Of a stretch of 64,000 bases of DNA, positions 18,136 to 28,305 are shown in pieces. Numbering within the stretch: position 1 is the stretch's first letter; each line of letters starts with the position of its first letter. The notes under the pieces are model-generated. The model saw only the letters and a program-made list of their open reading frames with translations, had not been told where the DNA came from and made no database searches. The DNA is from Bacteroides nordii WAL 11050 = JCM 12987 (GTDB lineage Bacteria; Bacteroidota; Bacteroidia; Bacteroidales; Bacteroidaceae), in the NCBI GenBank assembly GCA_000613465.1, contig BAJA01000006.1:1-64000 (forward strand), in the 5' to 3' direction. The translations under genes and the position numbers were made by a program.

Positions 18136-21100
18136 ATGAAAAAGAAAATTTGTGCTTTTTTGCTTACAGCTACAATGGCTGTAGTATCTGTTGCCACTCC
18201 CCTTACAGTGTGCGATTTCGAGAATTATCCCATTGGAACGGAATGGAAACTATGGCAGAGTAACGGTGGATCTATCACTTCGACTGCCATAGTAGAAGCT
18301 GATCCAACAAACCCTGATAACAAAGTTCTCCATATCGTGTTGAAAGATTGGGGATGCCATCCTGAGTTTATAATCAACAGTACATTGCGTGGCAACGAAT
18401 TAACGGATCGTTATGGTTCCATACGTTATCGCTTGTATCGCAGTGCCACCGACATCGACAATTGGAAGCAGTTTGCAGCTTTTATAGGTGACACGGAAGT
18501 ATATCGTGACGAAGGCTATCCCCAACAGGGTAATAACAACGAATGGCAAGTGAAAACTTATACGATGAAGGGATTGTCTCCTGACAATGTCTCCGACAAA
18601 CTTCGCTTGGGCATCCATCACGCCAATTCGGATTTTTACATTGATGATATACAATTGGTTGGGACCTATGATGATTTTGTGTCTGTGGAAGATAATGGTA
18701 CCTTCGATTATTGTGTGGACAACACAGCTTCTTCCTATAGGAATATTTCTGACAATATCTATATCTCTGCGGGACAAATTGCCAATGTGCTAACCTCACG
18801 CTATTCGGAATGGACGGGTAAGTTGGCAGGTGAAGGCACGCTCAAAATACATGCTGGAGGTGAACGTTCGTATTTGGGAACCTCTGCCAGTAAAGGAACC
18901 ACTACGCCGGATTGGAGTGGTTTTAAAGGAAGTATCGAACTCTATCCTTATAAAGATGTGAATAGCAGTTGTGGATTTTATGGGCTGGTTATGAGTAGTG
19001 GTACTTTTCAACCCGATAATCTGGCTGCATCGAATTGCAATAATCTTCTTGCCGACAAGACTCTCATCATGAGAGACGGTACGATGTTGGCATTGGAGTC
19101 TGGTACGCGTGGCGTCCGTATCGGTGAAATCCACAGTAGTAAAAACTCTTGGTTGGGAGGGTATTATAAAAAAGGTACAGCCAATTCTTATTATGTCATT
19201 GGAGGCAAAGGTACTGATGGCGTGTTGGGCAGTCTGATTGCCCCTCAAGCATCGGGTAACAAAGTGGGTATCCTCAAGGAAGGTATTGGTAATTATTATC
19301 TGACAGGCAACGAGAACGATATCAACGGAGGATTGTGCGTTCTTCAAGGTGGTATCATAGTTGCAAATGACAAAGAAGTGGCTTTACAAGAGAATTTATC
19401 GGGTGCGACTGGTAATAGTAGTACTGTGATGGTATATCATAGGGCTACACTCTGTGGAAATGGGAATATTGCTGCCGCTACAGAGGTGTATGGCACATTG
19501 ACGGGGGGAGACCCGTTTACACTTGACCAAGCGTTGGGTACACTCACTTTTGCGGACTATACTAAAGCAGCGTTGGCAGTGAAAGTAACTTTGCATCCCG
19601 AAGCCAATATTATTGCATATATTAAAGATGCGAAAAACTTTTCGGCGATTGACATCAAAGGTACACTTGTCTTTAGTACGATAACTGAAGACTTTGAAAC
19701 CTCTGATAAGCAGCCTCGTTTGAAGATAGCGTTGACAGAAGATGCCGAACTGCATGTGGGTGATGAGATTGTCTTGCTTTCAGCTATGAAGGAGGATGTG
19801 GATAGTTGGGATTTCGACATCCGTTATCCCAAGTCTTATACATGGGTAGTGGATGAACGAGAAGCAGAAGACGGTCGTTTCTGCGTAGTGGCCAAAGTGA
19901 CATCGCTCGCCTATAGTGGTCAAGGTGATCAGGAGGACGATGACGAACCAGATGATGGGGAGACTGTTTATCCTGATGACGACTGGGTTGAGGATATGGA
20001 TATGACTACCTCACTTCGTTTCTATGCTGAGAAATTAGGAAAAAATATTGGTGTGGCAGCTGCCAGTTATCGATATGATTTCAGCCAGACTAACGGTGAG
20101 ATTGGTCTTGTGGGGGAGGAATTCAATATGATTGTTGGTGAAAATGAGATGAAATTTGATGCCACTGAACCTAACCAAGGTGAATTCAATTACGGAGGTT
20201 CTGATGCCATTCTATGGCTTTCAGACAGATACGAGCAGGTGGTACGTGGTCATACCTTGGCATGGCATCAGCAGGTTCCATCGTGGGTAAGTTCGGATGG
20301 AAAGAAGAATAATAACAATTTCTCCAAACGTCAACTTTTGGATATCTTGAAAAATCATATATTCAATGTTGTTGGCAGATATAAAGGTAAGATTACGGAA
20401 TGGGACGTATGCAACGAGGTACTCGATGATGACCAGTCAATTGTTCGTTCTGATCCTACAGCCTATAAACTTCGTCCCTCTATCTGGGCTACTTATATCG
20501 GTGAAGAGTTTATTGACTCAGCTTTCGTTTGGGCACATCAGGCTGATCCCGATGCTAAGTTGTATATCAACGAGTATGGGGCAGAGATGGTAGGAAAAAC
20601 AAAGACGGAAGCTTATTACAACCTTGTTAAGCGCTTGAAAGAATCAGGTTTGGCCATCGAAGGGTGTGGTTTGCAGTGCCACTTCACTACAGGTGAACTT
20701 GATACCATGAAATTGGAAAAGAATATCCGCCGTTATGACAATCTTGGGCTTAAGTGTATCATTACAGAGTTGGATATTGCCCTTGCTGATCCTACAGCGG
20801 AGGATGCACTCGAGAGACAAGCGAAAGAATATGGTGCAATTACAAGAATATTTTTAAGGAATGAAAATTGTTCCTCGATGTTGGTTTGGGGTATTTCGGA
20901 TAACCACTCTTGGAGAAAGAATGCTCCACTTTTATTCAATCATGAACTGAAAGCAAAGCCTGCTTATTATAATGTACATGCGCAACTGCGAAAGGCAGTG
21001 GAACAACTGTCCACAGGTCTTGAAAGCCCAAAGACAGATGGCAAGCCATCAGCAAGGTTGTTACGCACTGTTTATTATAATATAATGGGACAAGAAATGA

Positions 21101-21177
21101 CTTCTCCTACAGGTTTTAGGATCGAAAGGAGATTTTATGATGATGGTAGTATAGAAACTATCAAAACGTATAAATAG
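18136..21177 (+). CDS. Modular secreted GH10 endo-xylanase
   Basis: This is a 1013-residue protein with a signal peptide. Residues about 25-600 are non-catalytic: a galactose-binding-like start (CDFENYPIGTEW), then glycine-rich beta-strand repeats (GEGTLKIHAGGERSYLG, NSWLGGYYKKG, GILKEGIGNYYLTG) shared with the protein at 34348. An Asp/Glu-rich linker (about 595-620) leads to the GH10 domain, with HTLAWHQQ (His706), WDVCNEVLDD (acid/base Glu761) and ITELDIAL (nucleophile Glu878). The C-terminus has YYNIMGQEMTSPTG, a Bacteroidetes C-terminal tail type. It should act on beta-1,4-xylan, which is unexpected between rhamnogalacturonan genes. The reading frame is intact. Confidence 0.9.
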   Translation: MKKKICAFLLTATMAVVSVATPLTVCDFENYPIGTEWKLWQSNGGSITSTAIVEADPTNPDNKVLHIVLKDWGCHPEFIINSTLRGNELTDRYGSIRYRLYRSATDIDNWKQFAAFIGDTEVYRDEGYPQQGNNNEWQVKTYTMKGLSPDNVSDKLRLGIHHANSDFYIDDIQLVGTYDDFVSVEDNGTFDYCVDNTASSYRNISDNIYISAGQIANVLTSRYSEWTGKLAGEGTLKIHAGGERSYLGTSASKGTTTPDWSGFKGSIELYPYKDVNSSCGFYGLVMSSGTFQPDNLAASNCNNLLADKTLIMRDGTMLALESGTRGVRIGEIHSSKNSWLGGYYKKGTANSYYVIGGKGTDGVLGSLIAPQASGNKVGILKEGIGNYYLTGNENDINGGLCVLQGGIIVANDKEVALQENLSGATGNSSTVMVYHRATLCGNGNIAAATEVYGTLTGGDPFTLDQALGTLTFADYTKAALAVKVTLHPEANIIAYIKDAKNFSAIDIKGTLVFSTITEDFETSDKQPRLKIALTEDAELHVGDEIVLLSAMKEDVDSWDFDIRYPKSYTWVVDEREAEDGRFCVVAKVTSLAYSGQGDQEDDDEPDDGETVYPDDDWVEDMDMTTSLRFYAEKLGKNIGVAAASYRYDFSQTNGEIGLVGEEFNMIVGENEMKFDATEPNQGEFNYGGSDAILWLSDRYEQVVRGHTLAWHQQVPSWVSSDGKKNNNNFSKRQLLDILKNHIFNVVGRYKGKITEWDVCNEVLDDDQSIVRSDPTAYKLRPSIWATYIGEEFIDSAFVWAHQADPDAKLYINEYGAEMVGKTKTEAYYNLVKRLKESGLAIEGCGLQCHFTTGELDTMKLEKNIRRYDNLGLKCIITELDIALADPTAEDALERQAKEYGAITRIFLRNENCSSMLVWGISDNHSWRKNAPLLFNHELKAKPAYYNVHAQLRKAVEQLSTGLESPKTDGKPSARLLRTVYYNIMGQEMTSPTGFRIERRFYDDGSIETIKTYK

Positions 21178-21222
21178 CATACCATAATTAACGTGAATCC
21201 TATGAATTATAAATAAAGTCGA

Positions 21223-22752
21223 ATGAAGAGAATTTTAATTGTTTGGTTTCTTTGTGCATGGACGGTATTGCCGTCCTGGGCACAAACTTATAAATATGAA
21301 GAAATATACCAAAAACTTCCCTTTACAATGCCAAAAGTAGAAGCACCCCAGTTTCCTAGTCTGAAGGTGTTTCTGCCGGATTTTGGTGCTGTCGGTAATG
21401 GGGTGGAACTTTGTACTGATGCTTTTGCAAAGGCTATTGAAGCATTATCGGCTCGTGGAGGTGGGTACTTGATTGTTCCGGCAGGTATTTGGCTGACCGG
21501 TCCTATTGTTCTGAAAAGTAATATTAATCTTCATATTGAGAAAGGGGCTGTGATTCTCTTCTCTCCGGATGTTGAACTTTATCCGTTGGTAGAAACTGTG
21601 TTTGAAGGATTAGACACTCGCCGTTGCCAGTCGCCTATTTCGGGACGTAATCTGACTAATGTAGCTATTACCGGACAAGGAGCAATAGATGGAAACGGTC
21701 ATTATTGGCGTCCTTTGAAACGTGAGAAAGTGACAGAAAGTGTCTGGAAACAAACCATTGCCCGGGGAGGAGTTTATAAACGTCCTACTTATTGGTTTCC
21801 ATATCCGCAAACACTTAAAGGAGATACTATCAGCAATATGAATGTACCTCAGAATTTAAAGACGGAGGAAGAGTGGCAGAGCGTACGTCATTTCCTGCGT
21901 CCGGTGATGGTAAGTCTGATAGAGTGTAAAAACGTCTGGTTCCAAGGGGTGATCTTTCAAAATTCTCCGGCATGGAACCTACACCCTCTGATGTGTGAGA
22001 ATGTTTTGATAGAGGATATACAGGTACGTAACCCGAGTTATGCTCAGAATGGCGACGGGCTTGATTTGGAATCCTGTAAAAATGCACTGATTGTGAATTC
22101 TACATTTGATGTAGGAGATGATGGTATCTGCTTGAAAAGTGGAAAGGATGAAGACGGACGTCGTCGTGCCCGTCCTTGTGAGAACGTTGTAGTAGATGGC
22201 TGTACGGTATTCAAAGGACATGGCGGTTTTGTTGTAGGCAGCGAGATGAGTGGTGGAGTACGTAATGTTTCCGTTAGTAACTGTCAGTTTTTGGGGACGG
22301 ATGTCGGACTGCGTTTCAAGAGTAAGCGGGGACGCGGGGGAGTTGTTGAGAATATCTGGATACGTAACGTTTCTATGATGGATATTCCGACGGAACCTGT
22401 GACTTTCAATCTTTACTATGGAGGTAAGTCTGCTGTTGAAGTATTAGAGAGTGGTGAGAAGATTCCTGCTAAAGTTGACCCGTTGCCGGTAGACGATACT
22501 ACTCCTTGTTTTCGTAATATTCATATTTCGAATCTGGTATGTTCCAATGCACGCCGAGCGCTGTTTTTTAATGGTATACCAGAGATGCCAATTGATGGTA
22601 TAACGCTTGATAATCTGGATATTACTTCTCAGATAGGAGCCGAATTTATTTATAGTCGCAATATTACTTTGAAGAATGTGACAATACATAATAAAGAAGG
22701 TGAAAAGTTCATTATCCGCTTTTGTGAAGGAGTGAGCCAAATTGTCAAATAA
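21223..22752 (+). CDS. GH28 polygalacturonase-family hydrolase 1
   Basis: This 509-residue protein has a signal peptide (CAWTVLPSWAQ) and a right-handed beta-helix of GH28. Seen: NGDGLDLES (Asp), VGDDGICLKSG (Asp pair), KGHGGFVVGSEMSGG (His) and LRFKSKRGRGG (substrate Arg/Lys). It probably removes galacturonate from rhamnogalacturonan oligosaccharides (rhamnogalacturonan exo-hydrolase or exo-polygalacturonase); the sequence alone does not decide which. It lies 45 nt after the xylanase gene and is followed by a strong terminator hairpin. Confidence 0.9.
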   Translation: MKRILIVWFLCAWTVLPSWAQTYKYEEIYQKLPFTMPKVEAPQFPSLKVFLPDFGAVGNGVELCTDAFAKAIEALSARGGGYLIVPAGIWLTGPIVLKSNINLHIEKGAVILFSPDVELYPLVETVFEGLDTRRCQSPISGRNLTNVAITGQGAIDGNGHYWRPLKREKVTESVWKQTIARGGVYKRPTYWFPYPQTLKGDTISNMNVPQNLKTEEEWQSVRHFLRPVMVSLIECKNVWFQGVIFQNSPAWNLHPLMCENVLIEDIQVRNPSYAQNGDGLDLESCKNALIVNSTFDVGDDGICLKSGKDEDGRRRARPCENVVVDGCTVFKGHGGFVVGSEMSGGVRNVSVSNCQFLGTDVGLRFKSKRGRGGVVENIWIRNVSMMDIPTEPVTFNLYYGGKSAVEVLESGEKIPAKVDPLPVDDTTPCFRNIHISNLVCSNARRALFFNGIPEMPIDGITLDNLDITSQIGAEFIYSRNITLKNVTIHNKEGEKFIIRFCEGVSQIVK

Positions 22753-22781
22753 GACACCCTTTATATCAAAACGTGCAGCAC

Positions 22782-22808
22782 AAATAGGGGAGGAATCCCC
22801 TATTTTTG
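22782..22808 (+). terminator. Rho-independent terminator after the first GH28 gene
   Basis: A perfect 10-bp stem (22782-22791 with 22796-22805, loop ggaa) runs directly into a T-tract. The T-tract also forms part of a promoter-like element for the next gene. Confidence 0.75.
22801..22808 (+). promoter_or_regulatory. -7-like element overlapping the terminator
   Basis: TATTTTTG at 22801-22808 fits the -7 consensus and lies 41 nt before the ATG at 22849. It occupies the right arm and U-tract of the preceding terminator. Confidence 0.4.
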
Positions 22809-22848
22809 TATCATTAAAAGTATTACTCACAATAATTGAATGTATACC

Positions 22849-24272
22849 ATGAAGAACCTGACTTGCCTGATAGGAGTATTCCTGTCTGTTATAAGTTTCA
22901 ACGTTACAGCACAAACTGCTAATATCCCCGATTTCCCTTGGATGAAGGAGGTTGGCGCTAAGACTTTTCCTGTACAACAAACCGTTTATAATGTAACCGA
23001 TTACGGTGCCAAAGGAGATGCATTGGAAATGAATACCACTGCTATTCAGAAAGCAATTGACGCTGCTGAGCAGGCAGGAGGAGGTATTGTTACTTTTAGT
23101 CCGGGAATTTATCTGACCGGTGCTCTCTTTGTAGGTAATAATGTCAATTTTAATATTCCTAAAGGAACTACGCTTATCGGTTCGCAGGACATTGATGATT
23201 ATAAGAAAATAGATACCCGGGTGGCCGGTGTAGAAATGAACTGCCTTCGGCATTGGTCAATATAATAGGTAAGAAGAATGCCGCGATTTCCGGTGATGGA
23301 GTAATTAACGGTCGCGGCAAAGTTTTCTGGGATAAGTATCGTTCGATGCGGAAAGAATACGATCCGAAAGGGTTACGCTGGATTGTTGACTATGATTGTG
23401 AACGTCCGCGAGGTATTCTTATCGCCGAATGTGAGAATGTAACAGTAGAAAACATAGTGCTTTATCAGCCGGGTTTCTGGAGTTTACACATTTTATATAG
23501 TAAATATGTTACTGTTGACGGAATTATTATTAGTAATAATATTGAAGGTCGTGGTCCCAGTACAGATGGCATAGACATCGACTCTTCAGAATATATATTG
23601 GTACAAAACTCGAATATCAATTGCAATGATGATAATTTTTGTCTGAAAGCAGGCCGTGACAGTGATGGTCTCCGGGTGAATCGTCCTTGCCGTTACGTCG
23701 TGATTCGTGATTGCATTGCCGGACATGGAGACGGATTGTTTACTTGTGGCAGCGAAACTTCGGGTGGTATCAACAATATTGTGGCTTATAATATGACAGG
23801 TATGGGCACAAAATACGGATTACGTTTCAAGAGTACTTGTCAGCGTGGTGGTGTAATAGAGGATATCTATCTCTGTAACATTGAAATGATTGGAGTACGC
23901 GATCCGTTTGTGGTTGATTTAAACTGGCATCCGGCTTACAGTACTTCAAAGTTGCCTGAAGGTTACGATGAAAAAAATGTTCCGACACACTGGATTAAGA
24001 TGTTGACTCCGGTAGATCCTAAACAAGGAACTCCCAAATTCCGTAATGTACATTTTATGAATGTTACTGCCACTAACGCACAAACCTGTATCAAGGTGTC
24101 TGGTATAGAGAATAGTACAATTGATGGATTTGACTTTGATAATGTACATTTCAGTGGAGAGAACGCAGGAACCATTTCATGGGCAAAAGACTGGAAGATG
24201 AATAACTTTTCTGTAAATGCTAAAAGTAAACTGAAACTTGAACATAACAAGAATGTAGATATCACAAAATAA
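22849..24272 (+). CDS. GH28 polygalacturonase-family hydrolase 2 (frameshifted)
   Basis: The likely start is the second ATG (22849, MKNLTCLIGVFLSV), giving a clean signal peptide ending VTAQ. The beta-helix carries STDGIDIDSS, CNDDNFCLKAGRDSDG, AGHGDGLFTCGSETSGG and LRFKSTCQRGG, the GH28 catalytic set. One base is missing near 23242 (CTGGCC read as CTGCC), which hides the VEMNWPSALVNIIG stretch. Open segments are 22840-23265 and 23253-24272. Repaired length is about 475 residues. It ends 17 nt before rhaB, suggesting co-expression with rhamnose catabolism. Confidence 0.87.
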
Positions 24273-24289
24273 ACACGTATAATACAGAC

Positions 24290-25747
24290 ATGAAGAACTC
24301 TTTTTTTGCGGTCGATCTGGGTGCTACCAGCGGACGTACTATTTTAGGCTCCTTTTCGGATAAGGGATTGGAGCTGGAAGAGATAAATCGTTTTCCCAAT
24401 CAGCTTATTGAAGTAAGAGGACATTACTATTGGGATATTTATGCTCTATACCAGTCTGTTATAGATGGACTGAAACTGGTGGCGAAACGGAATGTATCTA
24501 TAACTTCTATTGGCATTGATACCTGGGGGGTTGATTTTGTTTGTGTAGGTAAAGACGGACATTTGCTGCGTCAGCCTTATGCTTATCGTGACCCTCATAC
24601 GGATGGAGCGCCGGAAGCTCTCTTTACCCGCGTTCCCCGCAGCCGGGTGTATAGTTTGACAGGCATTCAAGTGATGAATTTTAATTCTTTGTTTCAACTT
24701 GATACGCTGCGTGGCAATAGTGACAGTGCGTTGGCTGTTGCCGATAAAATATTATTTATTCCGGATGCTTTGAGTTATATGTTGACAGGCGAAATGGTGA
24801 CAGAATACACTATCGCCAGTACGGCACAGTTGGTCAATGCCCAAACCCGGAAGTTAGAGCCGGAATTGTTGAAAGTGGTCGGACTGACTGAAGAACATTT
24901 TGGACGCTTTGTTTATCCGGGTGAACAAGTAGGAGTGTTGACAAAAGAGATACAGAAACTCACTGGTCTGGGAGCTATTCCGGTTATCGCTGTAGCAGGA
25001 CATGATACTGCTTCTGCTGTAGCTGCCGTTCCGGCGTTGAATCGTAACTTTGCTTATTTAAGTAGTGGTACGTGGTCACTGATGGGAGTAGAAACAGATG
25101 CTCCGGTAATCACAGAAGAGACAGAACGGTTGAACTTCACCAATGAAGGTGGAGTAGCAGGTACGATTCGTCTGTTGAAAAACATATGTGGTATGTGGCT
25201 ACTCGAGCGTTGTCGTACAGGTTGGGAAAACATTTCTTATCCGGAATTGATAGCTGAAGCCGAGAAAGCTGAACCTTTTCGTAGTCTGATTAATCCGGAT
25301 GACGCTTGTTTTGCCAATCCTGCTGATATGCAGGAGGCGATTTGTCGGTACTGTGCAGAAACCAATCAGCCTGTACCGGAAACACGCGGACAAATTGTAC
25401 GTTGTATTTTTGAGAGTCTGGCGCTTCGCTATCGTCAGGTATTGGATAATCTACGTAATTTGTCTCCTATGCCTATAGAGACGCTTCATGTAATAGGCGG
25501 AGGAAGCCGGAATGAGCTATTGAATCAGTTTACTGCCAATGCAATCGGGATTCCGGTTATAGCCGGTCCTTCGGAGGCTACTGCCATTGGAAATGTTATG
25601 ATACAGGCTATGACAGCAGGTGAGGCGGAAGATATTAAAGGAATGCGACAACTTATTCACAACTCTATTCCTTTGAAAACTTATAAACCGCAAAATTCAG
25701 AGAATTGGGATACGGCTTATATTCACTTTAAACATATAATATCATGA
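24290..25747 (+). CDS. rhaB: L-rhamnulokinase
   Basis: This FGGY-family kinase of 485 residues phosphorylates L-rhamnulose at C1 in the cytoplasm. Seen: the N-terminal phosphate-binding motif FFAVDLGATSGRTILG, TWGVDFVCV near the substrate site, AGHDTASAVAAVP, and HVIGGGSRNELLNQ near the C-terminus. It overlaps rhaA by 4 nt (ATGA), so the two are translationally coupled. Bacteroides literature also calls this gene rhaK. Confidence 0.95.
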   Translation: MKNSFFAVDLGATSGRTILGSFSDKGLELEEINRFPNQLIEVRGHYYWDIYALYQSVIDGLKLVAKRNVSITSIGIDTWGVDFVCVGKDGHLLRQPYAYRDPHTDGAPEALFTRVPRSRVYSLTGIQVMNFNSLFQLDTLRGNSDSALAVADKILFIPDALSYMLTGEMVTEYTIASTAQLVNAQTRKLEPELLKVVGLTEEHFGRFVYPGEQVGVLTKEIQKLTGLGAIPVIAVAGHDTASAVAAVPALNRNFAYLSSGTWSLMGVETDAPVITEETERLNFTNEGGVAGTIRLLKNICGMWLLERCRTGWENISYPELIAEAEKAEPFRSLINPDDACFANPADMQEAICRYCAETNQPVPETRGQIVRCIFESLALRYRQVLDNLRNLSPMPIETLHVIGGGSRNELLNQFTANAIGIPVIAGPSEATAIGNVMIQAMTAGEAEDIKGMRQLIHNSIPLKTYKPQNSENWDTAYIHFKHIIS

Positions 25748-27000
25748 AAGAAGAATTGATTAAAAAAGCTTATGACGTAGCTGTTGAACGTTATGCGGCT
25801 GTGGGGGTTGATGCTAATAAAGCTCTTGAGGATTTACAGAAAATTTCATTGTCTTTACATTGCTGGCAGGCAGATGATGTGGCTGGCTTCGAATCAAACG
25901 GATCATTGAGCGGAGGTATCCAGGCTACTGGTAATTATCCGGGTAAAGCACGTAATATAGAGGAAGTTAGACAAGATATTCTGAAAGCTGCTTCATATAT
26001 ACCTGGTACACACCGTCTGAATTTGCACGAAATCTATGGTGATTTTGGAGGACAGTTTGTAGACCGTGATCAGGTAGAACCGAAACATTTTGAAAGTTGG
26101 ATACAGTGGGGAGCAGAACATGGAATGAAATTGGATTTCAATTCTACCTCTTTCTCTCATCCAAAAAGTGGAAACCTTTCCTTGTCAAATCCGGACAAAG
26201 AAATTCGTGACTTCTGGATAGAGCATACTAAGCGTTGTCGTGCTATAGCTGAGGAGATGGGTAAACGCCAGGGTGATCCTTGTATTATGAATTTGTGGGT
26301 ACACGATGGTAGTAAAGATATTACTGTGAATCGTTTACGTTATCGTGAATTGCTGAAAGATTCTCTGGATCAGATTTTTGCCATTGACTATAAGCATATG
26401 AAGGACTGTATTGAATCAAAAGTATTTGGTATTGGCCTAGAGAGTTATACGGTAGGCTCTAATGACTTCTATATTGGTTACGGGGCAAGTCGTAATAAAA
26501 TGGTAACATTGGATACCGGTCATTTCCATCCTACTGAGAGTGTAGCCGACAAGATTTCGTCTTTGCTGCTTTACACACCCGAAATTATGTTGCATGTTAG
26601 TCGTCCTGTTCGTTGGGATAGTGATCATGTGACTATCATGAACGATGAAACATTGGATCTGGCAAAAGAAGTTGTACGTTGCAATGCACTTGATCGTGTA
26701 CATATCGGTCTGGACTACTTTGATGCCAGCATTAACCGTATCGGAGCATATGTTATTGGTAGCCGTGCCACACAGAAATGTTTTCTGCAAGGTTTACTTG
26801 AACCGATTGCTAAACTTCGTGAATACGAAGCTGACGATAAATTATTTCAGCGCCTTGCTCTGCTCGAAGAATCGAAATCACTTCCGTGGAATGCTGTTTG
26901 GGATATGTTCTGTCTGAAGAATAATGTTCCTGTAGGTGAAGATTTTATCGCAGAAATAGAGAAATACGAGGTAGAAGTAACTTCAAAAAGAGGGGCGTAG
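25744..27000 (+). CDS. rhaA: L-rhamnose isomerase
   Basis: This 418-residue enzyme interconverts L-rhamnose and L-rhamnulose in the cytoplasm using Mn2+ or Zn2+. Family motifs seen: LSLHCWQADDV, GIQATGNYPG, DFNSTSFSHP, WVHDGSKD and TLDTGHFHPTESVADK, which carry metal and substrate ligands. It overlaps rhaB at its start and is separated from rhaT by a repeat-filled 121-nt gap. It is called rhaI in some Bacteroides papers. Confidence 0.95.
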   Translation: MKEELIKKAYDVAVERYAAVGVDANKALEDLQKISLSLHCWQADDVAGFESNGSLSGGIQATGNYPGKARNIEEVRQDILKAASYIPGTHRLNLHEIYGDFGGQFVDRDQVEPKHFESWIQWGAEHGMKLDFNSTSFSHPKSGNLSLSNPDKEIRDFWIEHTKRCRAIAEEMGKRQGDPCIMNLWVHDGSKDITVNRLRYRELLKDSLDQIFAIDYKHMKDCIESKVFGIGLESYTVGSNDFYIGYGASRNKMVTLDTGHFHPTESVADKISSLLLYTPEIMLHVSRPVRWDSDHVTIMNDETLDLAKEVVRCNALDRVHIGLDYFDASINRIGAYVIGSRATQKCFLQGLLEPIAKLREYEADDKLFQRLALLEESKSLPWNAVWDMFCLKNNVPVGEDFIAEIEKYEVEVTSKRGA

Positions 27001-27121
27001 TGAATTAGTGGTTAGTGATAAGTGATGAGTGATTAGCGGGTTTCGCTGTTACTTATCACTTATCACTCGTCACTTATTTATCGCTAATCGCTAATTACTA
27101 ATCAACTAATCACTAATATAC
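27001..27121. repeat. Intergenic repeat array of GTGATTAG-type units
   Basis: The gap between rhaA and rhaT is built from about ten variants of AGTGATAAGTGATGAG, first in direct and then in reverse-complement order, so it can fold into a long imperfect hairpin. Its unit differs from the ATCGTAAAT family at 1473 and 28154, but position and style are the same. Confidence 0.6.
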
Positions 27122-28153
27122 ATGAATACACTGATAGGACTCATTATTATTGCCATTGGAAGCTTCGGACAGAGTAGCTCGTATGTGCCTATAAATAAAG
27201 TAAAAAACTGGTCTTGGGAAAGTTTTTGGCTGGTGCAGGGGATTTTTGCATGGCTTTTATTTCCTTTGTTAGGGGCTTTATTGGCTGTTCCTGGGGGAAG
27301 TAGCCTTATTGAGTTATGGGCCTCAGGAGGAGCTCTTCCTGCTATTATCTACGGGGTGTTGTGGGGTGTTGGAGGACTTACGTTCGGACTTAGTATGCGT
27401 TATCTTGGTATAGCTCTCGGGCAGAGTATTGCGTTAGGGACTTGTGCCGGCTTCGGTACTCTTTTCCCTGCTATTTTTGCCGGAAAGGATTTGTTTCATG
27501 GTGATGGATTGATGTTGCTTATTGGGGTCTGTATCACGTTAGCCGGTATTGCGGTAATCGGTTATGCCGGTAGTTTACGTTCCAAAAATATGACTGAGGA
27601 AGAGAAAAAAGTGGCCGTAAAGGACTTTGCATTAACTAAAGGTCTGTTGGTCGCTTTACTGGCAGGTGTAATGAGTGCTTGTTTTGCCCTCGGGCTGGAT
27701 GCGGGAACTCCTATTAAAGAAGCAGCTCTTAACGGTGGTGTAGAAGCTCTGTATGCAGGGCTGCCTGTTATCTTCCTTGTTACTTTTGGTGGTTTCTGCA
27801 CTAATGCTGCATATTGTATTCAACAGAATATTAAAAACAAAACGGGTAAAGAATATTTCTCTGTTAAAGGAGGTCAGTTGATTAATAATTTGTTATTTTG
27901 TGCATTGGCTGGAGTACTATGGTATTCTCAGTTCTTTGGTTTGGAAATGGGAAAGAGTTTTCTGGTAGATAGTCCTGTTTTGCTGGCATTCTCCTGGAGT
28001 ATCCTGATGTCTTTAAATGTTACTTTCAGTAATGTTTGGGGGATTATTCTCAAAGAATGGAAAGGGGCAAGCTGTTCAACAATCGGGACATTGATTTTAG
28101 GGTTGGCGATACTCATCTCTTCCATTATAGTGGTTGCTATGGCACAAGTCTAA
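27122..28153 (+). CDS. rhaT: L-rhamnose/proton symporter
   Basis: This 343-residue protein has about ten hydrophobic segments typical of the RhaT branch of the drug/metabolite transporter superfamily. It starts MNTLIGLIIIAIGSFGQSSS and includes LGTCAGFGTLFPAIF and VLLAFSWSILMSLNVTFSN. It brings rhamnose across the inner membrane. It is flanked on both sides by repeat-rich spacers, which may set its expression apart from its neighbours. Confidence 0.93.
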   Translation: MNTLIGLIIIAIGSFGQSSSYVPINKVKNWSWESFWLVQGIFAWLLFPLLGALLAVPGGSSLIELWASGGALPAIIYGVLWGVGGLTFGLSMRYLGIALGQSIALGTCAGFGTLFPAIFAGKDLFHGDGLMLLIGVCITLAGIAVIGYAGSLRSKNMTEEEKKVAVKDFALTKGLLVALLAGVMSACFALGLDAGTPIKEAALNGGVEALYAGLPVIFLVTFGGFCTNAAYCIQQNIKNKTGKEYFSVKGGQLINNLLFCALAGVLWYSQFFGLEMGKSFLVDSPVLLAFSWSILMSLNVTFSNVWGIILKEWKGASCSTIGTLILGLAILISSIIVVAMAQV

Positions 28154-28305
28154 AGGAATTTACGATTTTATTATTTACTATTTACGATTGAAAAATGTCT
28201 GTAACCAATAATAAATCAGGTAACTTCAATCGTCAAATCGTAAATCGTCAAATCGTAAATCATTTTGTTTTTTAATCGTAAATCGTTAAATCGTAAATAA
28301 TAAAG
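28154..28305. repeat. Intergenic repeat array of ATCGTAAAT-type units (second site)
   Basis: The spacer between rhaT and rhaD repeats AATCGTAAATCGT-type units in both orientations around GGTAACTTCAATCG, the reverse complement of the core at 1473-1584. The two sites, 27 kb apart and in unrelated operons, belong to one family. Confidence 0.65.

Noticed and set aside
18400..19820. Several 100-180 codon open frames on the minus strand opposite the xylanase gene
   Set aside because: They have no recognisable domains and are explained as antisense shadows of a long coding gene.
27001..28305. The repeat arrays beside rhaT as CRISPR-like
   Set aside because: Units are only 8-13 nt, contiguous and in both orientations, with no spacers.
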